NCBI GenBank assembly: GCA_032622095.1
Contig: CP136069.1
Coordinates: 50,082,760 to 50,146,759, forward strand
Direction: 5' to 3'
DNA from: Siphonodentalium dalli
Lineage: Eukaryota; Mollusca; Scaphopoda; Gadilida; Siphonodentaliidae
Length of the DNA: 64,000 nucleotides
Shown here: piece by piece, positions 46,379 to 60,215 of the stretch
Layout of the letters: each line of letters begins with the position of its first letter
Position numbering within the stretch: position 1 is the stretch's first letter
The notes under the pieces: generated by a model
The model's database searches: none
Told to the model about the DNA's origin: nothing
What the model saw: only the letters and a program-made list of their open reading frames with translations
Program-made: the position numbers and the translations under genes

Positions 46379-48275
46379 TTTTATATATGCTTAATGATAT
46401 GATATTGAGGGCGTTACAATTTCTGACAATAGTTTCATTGTTGACGTTTGTGCCGTGACATTTAATTTGTTGGTGTTGAAAAGTGGCTTTATCTTTATGA
46501 ATAGTATAATAGGGTAATTGCAGCCCTATATGTGTTTATAAGCAGGGGACTATCATAATTATTTCAGGTGAAATAGTTATGAGAGTTTATGACAAAACAG
46601 AATGAACGAGTCGAGCGGCCGTGGTTACGTAGCACGAAAATCGGAGATTTGGAAAAAAGTAGGTCAGATAATTGATAATTAAGAGAATAGAAACAACCAC
46701 ATAAATAATATATATCTTCAAAACGTTGGTGGTGGTGGTGGTGGTGGTCGTGGTTGTCCTTTCTGTAGAGAAATATTGGCACTATCTTGCCAATAAACGG
46801 TGTTTGTAAGAATATTTTGCACAATTTGAACGAGCGAAACAATGTTCACGTCCGGTCGGTGCGCGCGCGCATCCTACTCCTCGTGGCTTTGTTGCAATGC
46901 CATTACAATATGTTGCGTAAATTAATTATTAAAATAAAAATATTGTTTTTAAATCATCTATCGGGATTCATAATATACAGAGGTACCGAATATGATACTC
47001 ACGATGGGATGGTCTGTTCAAATTCTTGGAATGGTTGTTCTTGTACATGTCTTCCTCTCAAATCATCAATGAAAGTTGCACTACACATTTGGATATTAAC
47101 CCGATCAAAGCAATAATCTGCCAGTCCGTCAAAGTCTTCTAGAACTGTTGAAGATATAGATGCAAAAGTTTATTCAACATAACTATCTTAAACGTAACCA
47201 AAACAAGATATAACAGTTAACCTATTACATATACAATACGTATCTCAAAACTGCAAAACTCTATCTCATCAGGGGGGGGGGGGGGGGTCGGAAAAATATT
47301 TCAGGCACGTATGCTGATTTTTTCCTTTCGACCCTTGTTGTGACCCACCTACCCCCGCGACCAAATTTTTTTCCGTTTTCGGCAGTTTTTTCCGACCATT
47401 TTTTGACACCCACCCCCCTTTTAACACTAAAACACAGATTTGCGGGGGGAATTCACTATAAACAGCTGTATATGAATTGCTGTGCATATTATTTGTCATG
47501 GATGTTAACATTGACATGTAAATAGGAACGAGTCATTTTAGGGTCATTCAGCAAAACAAAATGGCTGCCAGCGGCCATCTTGGATTTTAAAATTCAATCC
47601 ATTAGCATGGGCTACAGGCTATACTGAGTCATTTTGGGGTCATTCGGCTATAAAACATGGCCGCCAGCAGCCATCTTGTATTTTAGTCTTTGCATGACTA
47701 AATCCTTTGGCATGGGCTACATGTCGTACCTTTGGTCGGATCATCATGAAATTTGTATTTTATTACAGGTGTGTAAATTTGATTAGCTTGGTTTAATATA
47801 AGATATTAAGACAGTCTTTGTTTAAAAAATTGTCGTTACGAAATTTATGTTTGAATTTACCTTGGACTGACAGCTGGGACTGACACCCATTTGCAACAAA
47901 ATACAACACGATAACTGTTGCAGTCAGTTAAGCAGTTAGAATTACATTATTTCTCTCATTCTAATGTGTTTCAAGCCAAACTCATTGCAAAAACAGTCAA
48001 AAAGCCTTTTTTTTCTTCTTTTTTTTTTTCATTATATTACACATTTATGTGCAGAACAATATCTGATAACAACGATTGCATTGATATATAGACATATAGA
48101 CGGGAATGGTGGGGGTTCGACATTCGTACACAACTCACACGCACCTTGCATACACCTTGATATATTAATAACATTGTATGCGTACATGTATTCACGTATA
48201 TATATATATATGTTGTTATGCTAGTTATATTCTGCCTTAAATTTGTTCATGAACTTTGGATTGGTTTGCCGAATC
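46379..48275. other. Region without recognisable genes, unit 2
   Basis: Counterpart of 18481-20393. The G run is 16 bases (47272-47287) instead of 14. A 17-bp stretch (TTTGTCTGATCTGCATG in unit 1) is deleted at about 47626. The GGT microsatellite is at 46726-46748. No gene is seen. Confidence 0.6.
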
Positions 48276-49327
48276 TCAGATTGTAAACTCGGACTGTTTA
48301 CTATTCAAGATAATTATGTTCCCTGTTAAGTTATAGTTATGTGTGTGCCCTATTGTTTGTTGCATGGCTTTCATTAGGTCCCCACTCGAGTTGGAAATGG
48401 TTCAGATCGTCGGAGTTCAGTGCAATATATCGATACGACTTATATCGTAATTCAAATTCTCGAATGAGCAATTTCAGAGAGAGTTCGTTGGGGTTAAATA
48501 TTTCAGAATTGATAGTATAAGAAAGTTTAGTTTGTTGTTTTTATTTTGAGCACCAATCCCAAAAAGAATGTTTTTCCGAGAAAGCGAGATACAAACGTTC
48601 TTACAAATGGACAGTCAAAGAAAATATGCGATATTGATTCATTTGCGACGTTACATCTGAGACATAGACGTCTGACCGCATTCGCATTATGTTCAAACGT
48701 CTGTTCGTGCCTATTACTTTAAACATATTTTATTGTAAATTAATTTACAACGGGATTGGTGTACAAGTTTTGACAACTTACAATGTCCCCGCTCCCAGAT
48801 TCGTGCCTATAATTCTAGTATTCGGTATTGAAACCAGCGTAGTTTTGTGTCGACTAATAGTTTGAAGGGTGATAAAAATATGTTTCCAGTGAAGGGAACA
48901 CCTTAATTCATTTTCCCATTTCATTTGCGACGATGATTGTCCTATATTAGTCGCCTTTATGAATTCATCGTAAACATTTCTGCAACCTCGCTCATTCTGA
49001 AGTAGTGATACTATATTTTCAGGAATGATTGGATTTTGAACCCTGACGATAGTTTGATCGGTCGGTTTTAATAACCTATTAATTTGTCTGTTTAAGCCGT
49101 GTAAAGTGATAAAGTTTGTGGTGATGTTGTTCTTAGTTCTAAGATTTTCGATGGAATGTAGCTTATTGTCTTCGGTGAACATATCATTTATTAATATTAC
49201 GCCTTTGTCCTTCCACTCAGCGACGTCTTCATTGAGTCGTCGATCAACAATTCATCATTGTTCCAGATTGTCTGCGTCATGCCGTATCGAGGCTCTTTAC
49301 TTTTTATGTCCAGAAAATTACGCCAGA

Positions 49328-50338
49328 CTACAAAGACGTCGCGCCAGATTCCCAATAGTCGACTCGCATCTTTTTATATATTTTGAACCATATGTAGCAT
49401 ATGTCATTTATTATTTGTTTTGGTGCCAAATTTCTCCATTGAGTTGTTTTCGTTATGCACCTTCGAATCCATGTCATTTTTAATGAGTCGATGAAATATT
49501 TTAGGTGCAACATTCTTAAACCACCGTTTTCATATTCTGCGCGCAGTTGCATTCTTTTTATTCTATCACGTTTTCCATTCCAAATAAATCTGAACAAAAT
49601 GGTATTCATTTCGTCTATGAACTTTTTATCTGGATTTGGCAAAGCCATAAGTAAGTGAACAAATGTTGGTGTTAGAATAGATTTTATCAAAATTATTTTA
49701 TCAAGTGGTGTTAAGAGTCTATATTTCCATTTATTTATCGATTTCTTTAATTCATCAATCTTCCCCATGTAGTTGAGTTGCAGAGTCTCTGTCGGATTAG
49801 TGCAAAATTTTATACCTAACAACGTGAAAGAATTTGATACCTTAATGTGACAATTTATGATTGGTGCCAATCCACAGTTCTTTTTTGTCCCCAACCAAAC
49901 AATTTCACATTTACCAATATTAACTTTCAAACCAGACATTCTGGCAAACAAGTCCAATACATTAAGAACTTCCTGGAAGTTAGGATCGCTCCCGTCAAGA
50001 ATTGTTGTGGTGTCGTCAGCATATTGGTTAATCTTGTACTCTGTCCTACCGAGTGTTACACCATGAATATGTGTGTTCTGTCTTATGATAGTGGCCAGTA
50101 CCTCAGCGCAAAGCAAAAATATATAGGGTGAGAGTGGGTCCCATTGTCTACAGCCTCTGGATGGATTAAAATATGAAGATATGCTACCATTTACTTGAAC
50201 TGCAGATTGTATATTTGTGCAGAATGTTTTCACCCATCTCTTTATTGGGTCACCTAGATTGAATTGCGATAGACATTTGTTAATGAATGACCATTCAACT
50301 GTGTCAAATGCTTTTTCGAAGTCAATTAATAGAAGCAT
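49328..50338 (-). pseudogene. LINE reverse transcriptase core, unit 2
   Basis: Open for 336 residues like unit 1, with YADD at 106-109. The conserved QGDPLSP reads QWDPLSP (Gly66 to Trp), likely damaging. Other differences include TPLDKI for TPLGKI and TPTFVHLLMALP for TPKFVHLFMALP. Confidence 0.85.
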
Positions 50339-50352
50339 CCCGGGTATGTTAT

Positions 50353-50545
50353 GCGATTTGACCTTGAATTGACCATTTTGAAGGTCAAGGTCAGGTCGGG
50401 GTCACGATTTGACCCGTCCAAAACACTCCCCGGACAAAAGTAGCTATAGCTATCAAATTTCGTCGAAATCCGTCCGGCAGTTTTCCCGGCCATTGCTAAC
50501 AAACAAACAAACAAACAGACAGAAGTCCCAAATATATATAGTTGA
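50353..50545 (-). mobile_element. Helitron 5' fragment inserted in LINE RT, unit 2
   Basis: Same boundaries as 22473-22665, so the nested insertion and deletion predate the triplication. Confidence 0.82.
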
Positions 50546-51776
50546 TATTTAAGAGGGATATGGGACGCCAGTTTTTAAGATGTTGTCTAGCTTTGTCTTT
50601 CTTTGGAATGAGGGTGATGATACCTTGCTTTTGAGTAATTGACATTTCCTTTTTTTTAAAGCATCATTTAACGAGTGCAATACATACATTCCAATATCTT
50701 TCCAAAAGAATTTGAAAAATTCTACACTCTAACCGTCTGGGCCTGGTGATTTTCCGTTTTTAAATGTTTTAAGTGTTTCGGTAAGTTCCGTGTATGTTAT
50801 TTCGCCTTCTATGGACGCAGCGTCATTCGATGTTAGAGATCGGTAAGTTATGTCTTGTGGGATTTCGTACTTAACACCATTGTTTGTTTTTGTTGAGTAA
50901 AGATCCTCATAAAACGTTTTGGTAGTTTCCATAATTTTGTCGGGGTCAGTAACTATGCGGTTCGATTGGTCCACTACTTCAGCTAGGGTTTTTGAAATAT
51001 ACTGTCGCTTCTCCATGTTTAGGAAATATTTCGTCGGTTTCTCTCCATCTTCAATGAACTTGGCTTTGGTGCGAATCATTTGTCCGGCAATTTTATCCTT
51101 TCTACTAGCGGTTAGTTGCATGTCTATATTAGAAATTTCATTCAATAATTCGCTATTATTTGTGTCTTTCGAGTCGTTCGATATCCGATTTTCTATCTAT
51201 TAGAGCGTGATCTTTCTTTTCGTTCTGCTTTTTCAAACGCGAAGAATATTGAATTGTTTTCCCACGTAAATCTAACAGCACAGCGTCTAAAAATAATGCG
51301 TCGGATATTGCGAACATGTGTGGAGATTGATCTGAAAATCGATGCGATATTTTGTATCTACTAACATTTTCCTGTATTGTGTCTCAAACGATATTTTGGT
51401 AATCCAGTCTGAATAAAAGAGAATTGTTGAACTCCAGAAACCGCGGCCATGCTTTATATTAGATCGAGTGAGATAATTGAGTGGTCGCTTCTATATCCCG
51501 TGAGTATGTCCGGAGTATCGGATGTCAGATTCAAAATATCAGATGATATCAAGAAAAAGTCGAGCCGGGCCAATTTTAGTGGTCGGGAACGTCGCCATGT
51601 AAATCTTTTCGTTGACTTGCATGAACAAAAATTTGAGTTGCGGAAAAATTGTTTGTTGGTCCCATCGACCACCCACCCCGACATACGTGCCCGGAACCCC
51701 CCCCCCCCCCACCCAGATCCCATGGGACATAACTTAAATTTGTTCCCTCGTACATATAACTCGGGCATATTCTCAA

Positions 51777-52117
51777 TAATCAGATTATAGTGATACTTTA
51801 TTCAACGTCGGAGGGCCCTGCGACCCCGTTGTATGTGAGGTGCCTGTGGCCACTGTGTGAGCTTCGCGCACATTTGGACCTAAATATTCACTTAGGTTCA
51901 TATTAGAATTATTTGATTCTGAATAGGCCCATAACTTATTTAAATTTTTGTGTCTTTTTTTTATTTATTTAATTAAAAAGTTTAAAATTAGGGTGCTACG
52001 AAAAATTTGCAAATGTTCCTGCGACGTTAAAAGGTACTTATATCAAGTGTTTATATCTCCACTATATTGTGCACATATATGTGGGTTTATTTATATCAAC
52101 CGCTGTTTTATACAGTA
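51777..52117. other. Intergenic stretch, unit 2
   Basis: Counterpart of 23897-24237. No gene or element is recognised. Confidence 0.5.
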
Positions 52118-52155
52118 CTAGCAGGTTAGCCCGCCACTGGCGGCGATCGTCAGAA

Positions 52156-52189
<34 letters not shown>

Positions 52190-53238
52190 TTTTTTTTTTT
52201 TAATGAATTAATTGTGCCTTTTTAATTTTTTAATTTAATCTTTTTTTTTTCAATTTTACCCGATTTTTTTTTTTTTTTTAATTAAATTTTTTTTTTTTCA
52301 ATTTTACCCGATTTGACCTTGAATTGATCATTTTCAAGGTCAAGGTCAGGTCGGGGTCACAATTTAACCCGTCCATGACACTTCCCGTAGATAGCAAGTT
52401 TGAGCTCAATCGGTTCGAGTCTATAAAGGAAACACACATATATATGACACTTCCCGTAGGTAGCAAGTTTGGGCTCAATCGGCATTCCATGGAATTTCCC
52501 AGAAGATATTCATGGGGAGTTCAAGTGACCAATTTTGAAATTTGCTTGTGGCATTCGTCTGTAGGTCTGAGGAATTCTCGGCTAGATATTGTTACCAACA
52601 TGACATATTTAAATTAATCCCGCCATGCACCCCAACACCAACGAGACGTAATTTTGGTACCATGTGTTGCGTTCTAAAAATAGGTCGATTGCAGTGGATT
52701 CGTAGATGACGAAATATGAGTGCGACAGAGAATATTGTATGATCGAAAGCATTTGAATTAATACGTCACAAGACTCGCCTTGATGCTGGCTATAGATATT
52801 TGTCCCTGTTATGTCTTGGGAATGTGAATTAAAATTGCCGTGGGGATGCCGTGGGGGTCTAGGAAGCGAGTTCCAGATAACGTAAACAAACGCCTGTCAA
52901 TGCTATTAACCCCGAAGTGCCGTTTTTTGTGACTGAGAGTGGAGAACGGGTGCTCTGAGCTTCTCCAAAACGAAACTAATCTATAGGCCAAAATCACGTA
53001 GGAATTGTTCAGAAAAACTAAAGTTGTTAATTTTATAACCATCCCGTTGGTCCACTTCCGATTCTGTGTCACCGTTTCTTTTTGGGATATTATTACGCCG
53101 CGACGGCCATTCCCGTGGTTTGTTACCATTATATAGGAAGTTTGGTCTCGATGGGTCCAGCCGTTTTCGATTCTAAGAAGTACACACATATATAACACAT
53201 ATATATTTATATACGTAGTTCTCAAAATATATAGTAGA
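52118..53238 (-). mobile_element. Minus-strand non-autonomous Helitron, unit 2
   Basis: 1121 bp with the same termini as 24238-25358. It has a 10-bp tandem duplication in the G-rich phrase near 52839-52858 (GCCGTGGGGATGCCGTGGGG) and altered poly-T tracts near its 3' end. These changes break the long frame seen in unit 1, further evidence against a functional product. Confidence 0.82.
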
Positions 53239-53443
53239 CTAGCAGGTTAGCACACCACTGGCGGCATTCGTCCCATGGCTTTGTTCGAAAAAGCAATTGT
53301 AACAGGTTCCGAGACACTTGTGCTGCATTTGTACCAAATTTCGTCGAAATCAGCAAGTTTTATCCGATTTTACCTTGAATTGACAATTTTGTAGGTCAAG
53401 GTCAGGTCGTGGTCATGATTTGACCCGTCCAAAACACTCCCCA
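53239..53443 (-). mobile_element. Truncated minus-strand Helitron at unit 2/3 junction
   Basis: Identical in extent to 25359-25563 and ending at the same CACTCCCC/AATTCAATGC junction. Confidence 0.85.
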
Positions 53444-53849
53444 ATTCAATGCAATGCTATCTATTATGCAGAGAGATTTCACGACATTACGACGGGTACG
53501 GCAGACTCAAAATATTATGCAGACAGATTTCCCGACTGGAAGCGTTTGTTTTAAATTCAATGCAATGTTATCGTAGAGAGATTTCACGAAACAAAGAATG
53601 CGTTGTCTGTCGTTCCTAGGAAGGGGGGATTTCTACGTGTAAATTTTTCCGCCAGAAACAAAAAAATTAATTAAAACAATTTACAATTTAATTAAAACAA
53701 TTTAAAATTAAAAAAAAAAAAAAATTAAAACAAAAATTCAGAAACAAAATATATTAAATTTAAAAAACATTAAATTCATATTCAAAAATGTCATGTTTCT
53801 GAAACAAAGCCATGGGACGAATGCCGCCAGTGGCGGGCTAACCTGCTAG
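53444..53849 (+). mobile_element. Type 2 Helitron 3' part at start of unit 3
   Basis: Matches 1147-1552 and 25564-25969, differing in the A-rich tract. CTAG is at 53846-53849. Confidence 0.85.
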
Positions 53850-53879
53850 TCTATCTATACTATATATTTTGAGACTTCG

Positions 53880-53917
<38 letters not shown>

Positions 53918-54751
53918 ATAGAATCCAAAACGCGTGTACAGATTGAGATCAAATTTCGTATGTAAGTGTAAAATCCCACCGACACCGCCGTAGTCCTGTT
54001 TTCGAGAAGCTCTGAGCACCCTTTATCCACTCCCAAATCACCGCAAAGGCACGGCGGGGGGGTTAAGGCAAAAACGCTCTTTATCTATACCTTATACGGA
54101 GGTTTTAACAATCAACGCTCTTTATTGCAATGGACGTGGCTAAACGATACCCCATGCGTCCGATGCGGATTCCAATGGACGTGGCTAAACGACTGACCCC
54201 ATGCGTCCGAAATACGGATGCGGACGAAATGCAACTAAAAAGGTAGAATTGATCTAAGAGCTCGAAATATTATGCAGAGGGATTTCACGACGGGATTAAT
54301 TGACTGTCCGCTCTGAAGTTTAGGACGGGGAGGACGGGTACCATGAATTAACTCATTGAAAAACAAAGAATGCGTTATCTCGCAAACGGGTGGAGCTATC
54401 GACTTGAAATTTGCTATGTGAATGTATCTTGCCCCGGATACAAATTTTATCGGGTGGCCGAGTCCGTGCGACGCCAGCTTCGTGCATGCGCAGACGAGAT
54501 CTCGGAAACCGGTGGAGCTATCGACTTGAAATTTGGTATGTGAATGTATCTTGCCCCGGGTACGAATTTTATCGGGTCGCCTAGTCCGTGCGACGCCAGC
54601 TTCGCGCATGCGCAGACCAGATCTCGGAAACGGGTGGAGCTACCGGGTACAATTTTTTCTTATTGAAACGCGTGGAGCTAAAAATTAAAAAAAAATATTT
54701 TAAAAAAAGTCATGTTTCGGACAAGCCGCCGGTGGCGGGCTAACCTGCTAG
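53850..54751 (+). mobile_element. Type 3 Helitron, unit 3
   Basis: A single type 3 copy of 902 bp; unit 2 has two in tandem. CTAG is at 54748-54751. Confidence 0.84.
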
Positions 54752-55761
54752 TACTATATATTTTGAGACTTCGTATATGTGTGTGTGTGTACTTCATAGA
54801 ATCCAAAACGCGTGTACAGATTGAGATCAAATTTCGTATGTAAGTGTAAAATCACACCGACACCGCCGTAGTCGCGGTTTAGAGAAGCTCAGAGCACCCG
54901 TTCTCCAATCTCAAATCACCGCAAAGGCACGGCGGGGGTTAATCAAGTGATTATTTAATGAGCGTTTGTTTTTGACGCATCTCTATAAAGAGCGTCTGTT
55001 TCCCATTCAACGTTATTCGCATCTGCAGAGTTATACGGGAACGCAAACGTTATCGCTCGAAATTTATTCCCTGCGAGCACGGATGGCGCGCTCTGTTTTT
55101 ACAGTATATACCTTCGGTATATACCGAAATCATCCCAGATAATCACGAATATAGCATCAGATTTCTCCCCAGATATACCGTTATAAAGCTACTGGAATCT
55201 GCCAATCTACGGGAAATTCCAGGGAATGCCGATTGAGCTCAAACTTGCTACCTACGGGAAGTGTCATATATTTGAGTGTGTCCTTTATAGACTCTAACCG
55301 ATTGAGCTCAAACTTGCTAAATAAGAAAATAGTCCCCAAGCCGTAAATATCAACAACAACGATATTACTAAATACACGTTTTCGGCAATGTGAAAGTTTT
55401 CGGGGAGCCGTGATGCCAACAACAACGACCCGAAGACAGATTTCCCGACGGGAAGCGTTTGTTTTAAATTCAATGCAATGTTATCGTAGAGAGATTTCAC
55501 GAAACAAAGAATGCGTTGTCTGTCGTTCCTAGGAAGGGGGGATTTCTACGGGTAAATTTTTCCGCCAGAAACAAAAAAAATAATTAAAACAATTTACAAT
55601 TTAATTAAAACAATTTAAAATTAAAAAAAATTAACAATAAAAAAACAATTCAGAAACAAAATATATTAAATTTAAAAAACATTAAATTCATATTCAAAAA
55701 TGTCATGTTTCTGAAACAAAGCCATGGGACGAATGCCGCCAGTGGCGGGCTAACCTGCTAG
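54752..55761 (+). mobile_element. Type 5 Helitron, unit 3
   Basis: 1010 bp, directly upstream of the autonomous-type Helitron as in unit 1. The TG microsatellite is shorter than at 3637-3667. The palindrome is at 55104-55124. CTAG is at 55758-55761. Confidence 0.84.
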
Positions 55762-56134
55762 TACTATATATTTTGAGACTTCCGTATATATATGTGTGTG
55801 TGGGTACTTCATAGAATCTAAAACGGCTGAGCGGATTGAGCTCAAACTTCCTATCTAAGGGTAAAATCCCACGAACACCGTCGTGGTCGCGTTTTGGAGA
55901 AGCTCAGAGCACCTCTTCTCCCATCCCAATCATCAAAATTACCGCGAACGCCACTTCGGGGGTTAAGGCATCAACCATCTTTATATTGACCATATACGGA
56001 GTTGTTAACGACGAACGCTCTTTATTGCCATCGGCAGTTTGCTTGGATTTGTTTACCGAGCGCCGACGGCCTCAGTGCGTTTGTCGCATTCATTCCTACG
56101 GCCATTAATTCGATCAGTGCTTTACTGTCATTCA

Positions 56135-56843
56135 TTCAGACTGCCAAAATCATTATATTGCATTGCATTCTGACCATACGAATCAGACTGCCTACATTAT
56201 TGATCAGACTGCCTACATTATTGTGCATTCCTATTTTCCGCTTCTGAAAGTCAGACTGCCTTCGATCATTGTTAATTCTTGCTTTGTGCATTGTGAAAAC
56301 AGACTGCCAAAATAATTCTATTGTATTTTCTGCATTCTGACCATTGTTATCAGACTGCAAACATTATTGTGCATTCATAATACTTTGAATCATTTTGTAT
56401 TGTGACAATCAGACTGCCAAAATCATTATATTGCATTGCTTTCTGACCATACGAATCAGACTGCCTACATTATTGTGCATTCCTATTTTCCGCATTCTGA
56501 AAGTCAGACTGCCTTCGATCATTGTTCATCCTTGCTTTGTGTATTGTGAACAGACTGCAAACATTATAGTGCATTCATCATAATATACATAATACTTTGA
56601 ATCATTTTGTATTGTGACAATCAGACTGCCATTGTTGAGTCCTGCTTGGTATTGTGTCTTTGAATTTTTGTAATCTTATAATTTCGATCATTGTTCATTC
56701 TTGCTTTGTGCATTGTGAATACAGACTGCCAAAATAATTCTATTGTATCTCCCGCATTCTGACCATTGTTATCAGACTGCAAACATTATTGTGTATTCAT
56801 CATAATACTTTGAATCATTTTGTATTGTGACAATCAGACTGCC
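56135..56843 (+). repeat. CAGACTGC motif cluster, copy 3
   Basis: Same arrangement as copies 1 and 2, with one A lost in TTTTCCGCTTCTGAAAG near 56241. Confidence 0.75.
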
Positions 56844-56913
56844 ATTGTTGAGTCCTGCTTGGTATTGTGTCTTTGAATTTTTGTAATCTTACTTTATTAT
56901 TTCTCATTTTGGC

Positions 56914-58092
56914 ATGCCGCCCAAGAAGAGACCAATCATTGGCCGGACACTTTCAGGTGCCAAACGTAAGATAATAGAAAAGGCTACTGAAACTGGGGAG
57001 CAGCGTGAGCAGCGCCTTTTAGATAAACGGGAGAGGGCTGTTCAGGCTCGAGAAGTTGAAACTGGGCAGCAGCGTGAACAGCGCCTATCAGATAAACGGG
57101 AGAGGGCTGTTCAGGCTCAAGAAGTTGAAACTGGGCAGCAGCGTGAACAGCGCCTATCAGATAAACTGGAGAGGGCTGTTCAGGCTCGAGAAGTGGAAAC
57201 TGGGCAGTAGCGTGAACAGCGCCTATTAGATCTCCGGGAGAGGGCTGTTCAGGCTCGAGAAGTGGAAACTGGGCAGCAGCGTGAACAGCGCCTATTAGAT
57301 CTCCGAGAGAGGGCTGTTCATGCTCGAGCCGTTGAAACCGATGAGCAGCGGCATCACGAGGCTGATAGTCGCCGGCGACATGCACACGCGATCGGGGAGT
57401 GGCAAAACTCTGCTTTCGTTTATGACCCTCACATCGACTACAAGTCGCACAGAATTTTGCAGATTGCCCGAATGACCGAATTGTGTCAACATTGTCGCGC
57501 TTTCAAATGGCAAGGTGAACCACCAGGGATGTGCTGCTTGAATGCCAAAGTTATGATTGAACAACATGCTGACCCACCTGAACCTCTTCAAGACCTGCTT
57601 CGTGGTTCAACCCCAGAATCTAAACATTTTCTCAAGAACATCCAGAAATATAATGCCGCATTCCAAATGACTTCTTTTGGGGCAGATATCATAACTGAAG
57701 ATGTGTATATGCCAACGTTCAAAGTTCAAGGTCAGGTTTACCATCGCATCGGCCCTCTACAACCCACTGATGATGCACAACCTCAATACATGCAGATATA
57801 CTTTGTTGGTGATTTTAATAGAGAGGTAGAACTCCGTTCCGCTTTGTCTGATGGCACCAGACCTGAAGTTATATACACTCTCCAGCAAATGATCCATCAA
57901 CACAACTCTTATGTGTCTAGTTTTAAATATGCGCTAGAAACCCACAACACACCAAATTTGCAGGTGGTCATAGACGCTGACAGAAGACCACTCAATCAAC
58001 ACAGTGGTCGATTTAATGAACCTGCGTCCAATGAGATAGCGGTCGTTTTAGCAGGCGCAGAGCATGGTAAGCGTGATATTGTTTTAATCCCC
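56914..58092 (+). pseudogene. Helitron Rep-helicase, N-terminal region, copy 3
   Basis: Shared TAG at 57208-57210 and shared frame loss. GMCC is present as in copy 2. Private changes include ITEDVYMP for ITEGVYMP and LQVVIDAD for LQGVIDAD. Confidence 0.84.
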
Positions 58093-59237
58093 TCCTATGT
58101 GTCTTCGGTGAAGACGGATATAAGTTCGATATACCACACTCAATCGGCAACAAGAATGTGTCATGCAAGGACTTTTATTCGTATCATTTCATGGTTCGTG
58201 ATGGGTCCTTCAACCAATTGCACAGAAGCCGGAACCTGTTCAGTCAGTTTGCTGTGGATATGTACGCCAAAGTGGAGGGTGAAAGACTCCTCTATATTCG
58301 GAACAACCAAAAGAAACTCCGTGCAGATTCATATATACACCTCTGTGATAGCATAAATAATGATCAGGAAAGAGCCGGAGTCGGCCAACTGGTAATCCTC
58401 CCGTCGACATTCACAGGTAGCCCGCGATATATGCAGGAGAAGACGCAGGATGCTATGACATTTGTCAGGCACTTCGGTCGTCCGGACATTTTCATCACAT
58501 TCACGTGCAACCCTGCATGGCAGGAGTTGAATGTTGAATTGTTCGAGGGCCAGGTTTCTAAAGACAGGCATGACTTGACAGCTAGAGTGTTCCGTCTGAA
58601 ATTGACGAAGCTCATGAAACTTTTGAAGAAATCGCACATTTTCGGCCAACCTGTGTGCGATATGTATACGGTTGAATGGCAAAAGAGAGGACTACCACAT
58701 GCACACATTTTAACTTGGCTTAAACAGAAAATACGCCCTGTGCAGATCGACAGCTTCATTTCTGCCGAATTTCCTGATCCTGATGACGATCCAGAATTGT
58801 TCGAGACTGTGAAGGCTCAGATGATACACGGTCCATGTGGTCCATTCAATTTTAATTCGCCCTGCATGAAAGATCGAAAGTGTACGAAGCGGTACCCTCG
58901 GGCGTTCCTCTTAGAAACGCAAACTGGCCATGATGGCTATCCACTTTACAGGAGGAGATCGCCAGATGATGGTGGAAATGTCGCCAATATAAAACTTAAA
59001 AATGGACAGGATCTTGTTGCAGACAATAGGTGGGTTGTTCCATATTGTCCCATGTTATCAAAAATCTTCAACGCACACATAAACGTTGAGTTTTGCAACT
59101 CTGTAAAAGCTATAAAGTATGTATGCAAATACATCAATAAGGGATCAGATGCGGCGATGTTCGCCCTACGAGACATGAGAACAAAGGACGAGTTAATTCA
59201 ATTTCAAATGGGTAGGTACATCAGTACCAATAAAGCG
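58089..59237 (+). pseudogene. Helitron Rep HUH endonuclease domain, copy 3
   Basis: From the ATG at 58158 the 365-residue product is the same as in copy 1, including TCNPAW, PHAHIL and YVCKYINKG. It is the best-preserved part of this copy, but shifted on both sides. Confidence 0.87.
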
Positions 59238-59242
59238 TTTTT

Positions 59243-59747
59243 GGCGCATTTTTGACTTCCCCATCCACGATAGACACCCAGCCGTTTTTCGACTTGCTGT
59301 GCATTTAGAAAATGGACAGAGAGTGTACTTCACCGAACAAACAGCGGCACACGTTGTATCGGCACCAAAAGAGACGACACTCACTGCCTTTTTCAAACTT
59401 TGCCAAGATGATGATTTTGCCAACACAATTTTGTACTGTGAACTCCCATCTTATTTCACCGTTGTCAATAATCGATGGGTCCGCCGCAAGCGCGGTGAAC
59501 CCGTCGAAGGAGTCATGGGCGTGTTCAAAGACTATGCTCTCGGTAGGGTCTACACTGTTCATCCCACACAACAGGAATGTTTTTTCTTGAGAATACTGCT
59601 GCATGAAGTGGAAGGTCCAACATCTTTTAACTCCTTGCGAACTGTCGACGGCCAATTATGTCTTAGCTACAGAGAAGCGTGCTTCAAAAGGGGACTATTG
59701 GAAGACGACCATCAATGGGAGGCAACGATGACACATATGTGGTATTG
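59243..59747 (+). pseudogene. Helitron Rep-helicase linker, copy 3
   Basis: Same protein as copy 2 over this segment (SYFTVVNNRW). Ends at the same stop after WYCQSS. Confidence 0.8.
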
Positions 59748-60215
59748 CCAATCCTCTTGAATTGTGGCTCCAATTCAGAGAAAACCTCTCGGAGGATCTT
59801 ACGTACAGGTTGCAGGTTGCAAATCCTGGCATTGACGTTTCATTCAACGATGATATTTTCAATGCTTCTCTCATCGAGATCGAAAACAAAATCCTGGCTC
59901 TTGGGGGACCAGAGCTCCACACTTTCGGTCTCCCTCACACTCAACATTCTCGCACGTCTGCACTGCCCAGAGAGGTGCTACGTGAACTGTCGTATGATTT
60001 AGATACCATCGAACAAACTCTGTCATCGGGCGAACCAAATCTTCTCCCAGAGCAGCGACACTGTTATGTGACCATACTGCAGAGTGTTGCCAATCACCTT
60101 GGTGGTATTTATTTTCTCGACGCCCCAGGGGGCACTGGGAAAACGTTTGTAACCAACCTTATATTGGCGACAGTCAGGGAAGAAAGGAAAATCGCTGTTG
60201 CAGTTGCATCCTCTG
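59748..60215 (+). pseudogene. Helitron helicase motif I segment, copy 3
   Basis: Open from 59762 to 60253 without the T loss seen in copy 2. Walker A is APGGTGKT (about 60122-60145, with GCCCCAGGG for GCCCCCGGG, silent). The TCCTCTG duplication is present. Confidence 0.85.

Larger units (their letters stand above)
48276..51776 (-). mobile_element. LINE relic (L1/Tx1-like), unit 2
   Basis: Same relic as 20394-23896. The linker frame is better kept here: it runs open from LNEISNIDMQ to NGKSPGPDG (50729-51145). The endonuclease fragment is at 51454-51696 and the C run at 51697-51710 (14 bases against 15 in unit 1). Confidence 0.82.
25564..53443. repeat. Tandem segmental duplication, unit 2
   Basis: Second copy, 27,880 bp, bounded on both sides by the same junction as unit 1/2. 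It is 3,463 bp longer than unit 1. About 1.78 kb comes from a longer minisatellite and 1.70 kb from extra leader Helitrons; the tail after the Helitron is nearly the same length (7,517 versus 7,536 bp). Confidence 0.88.
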
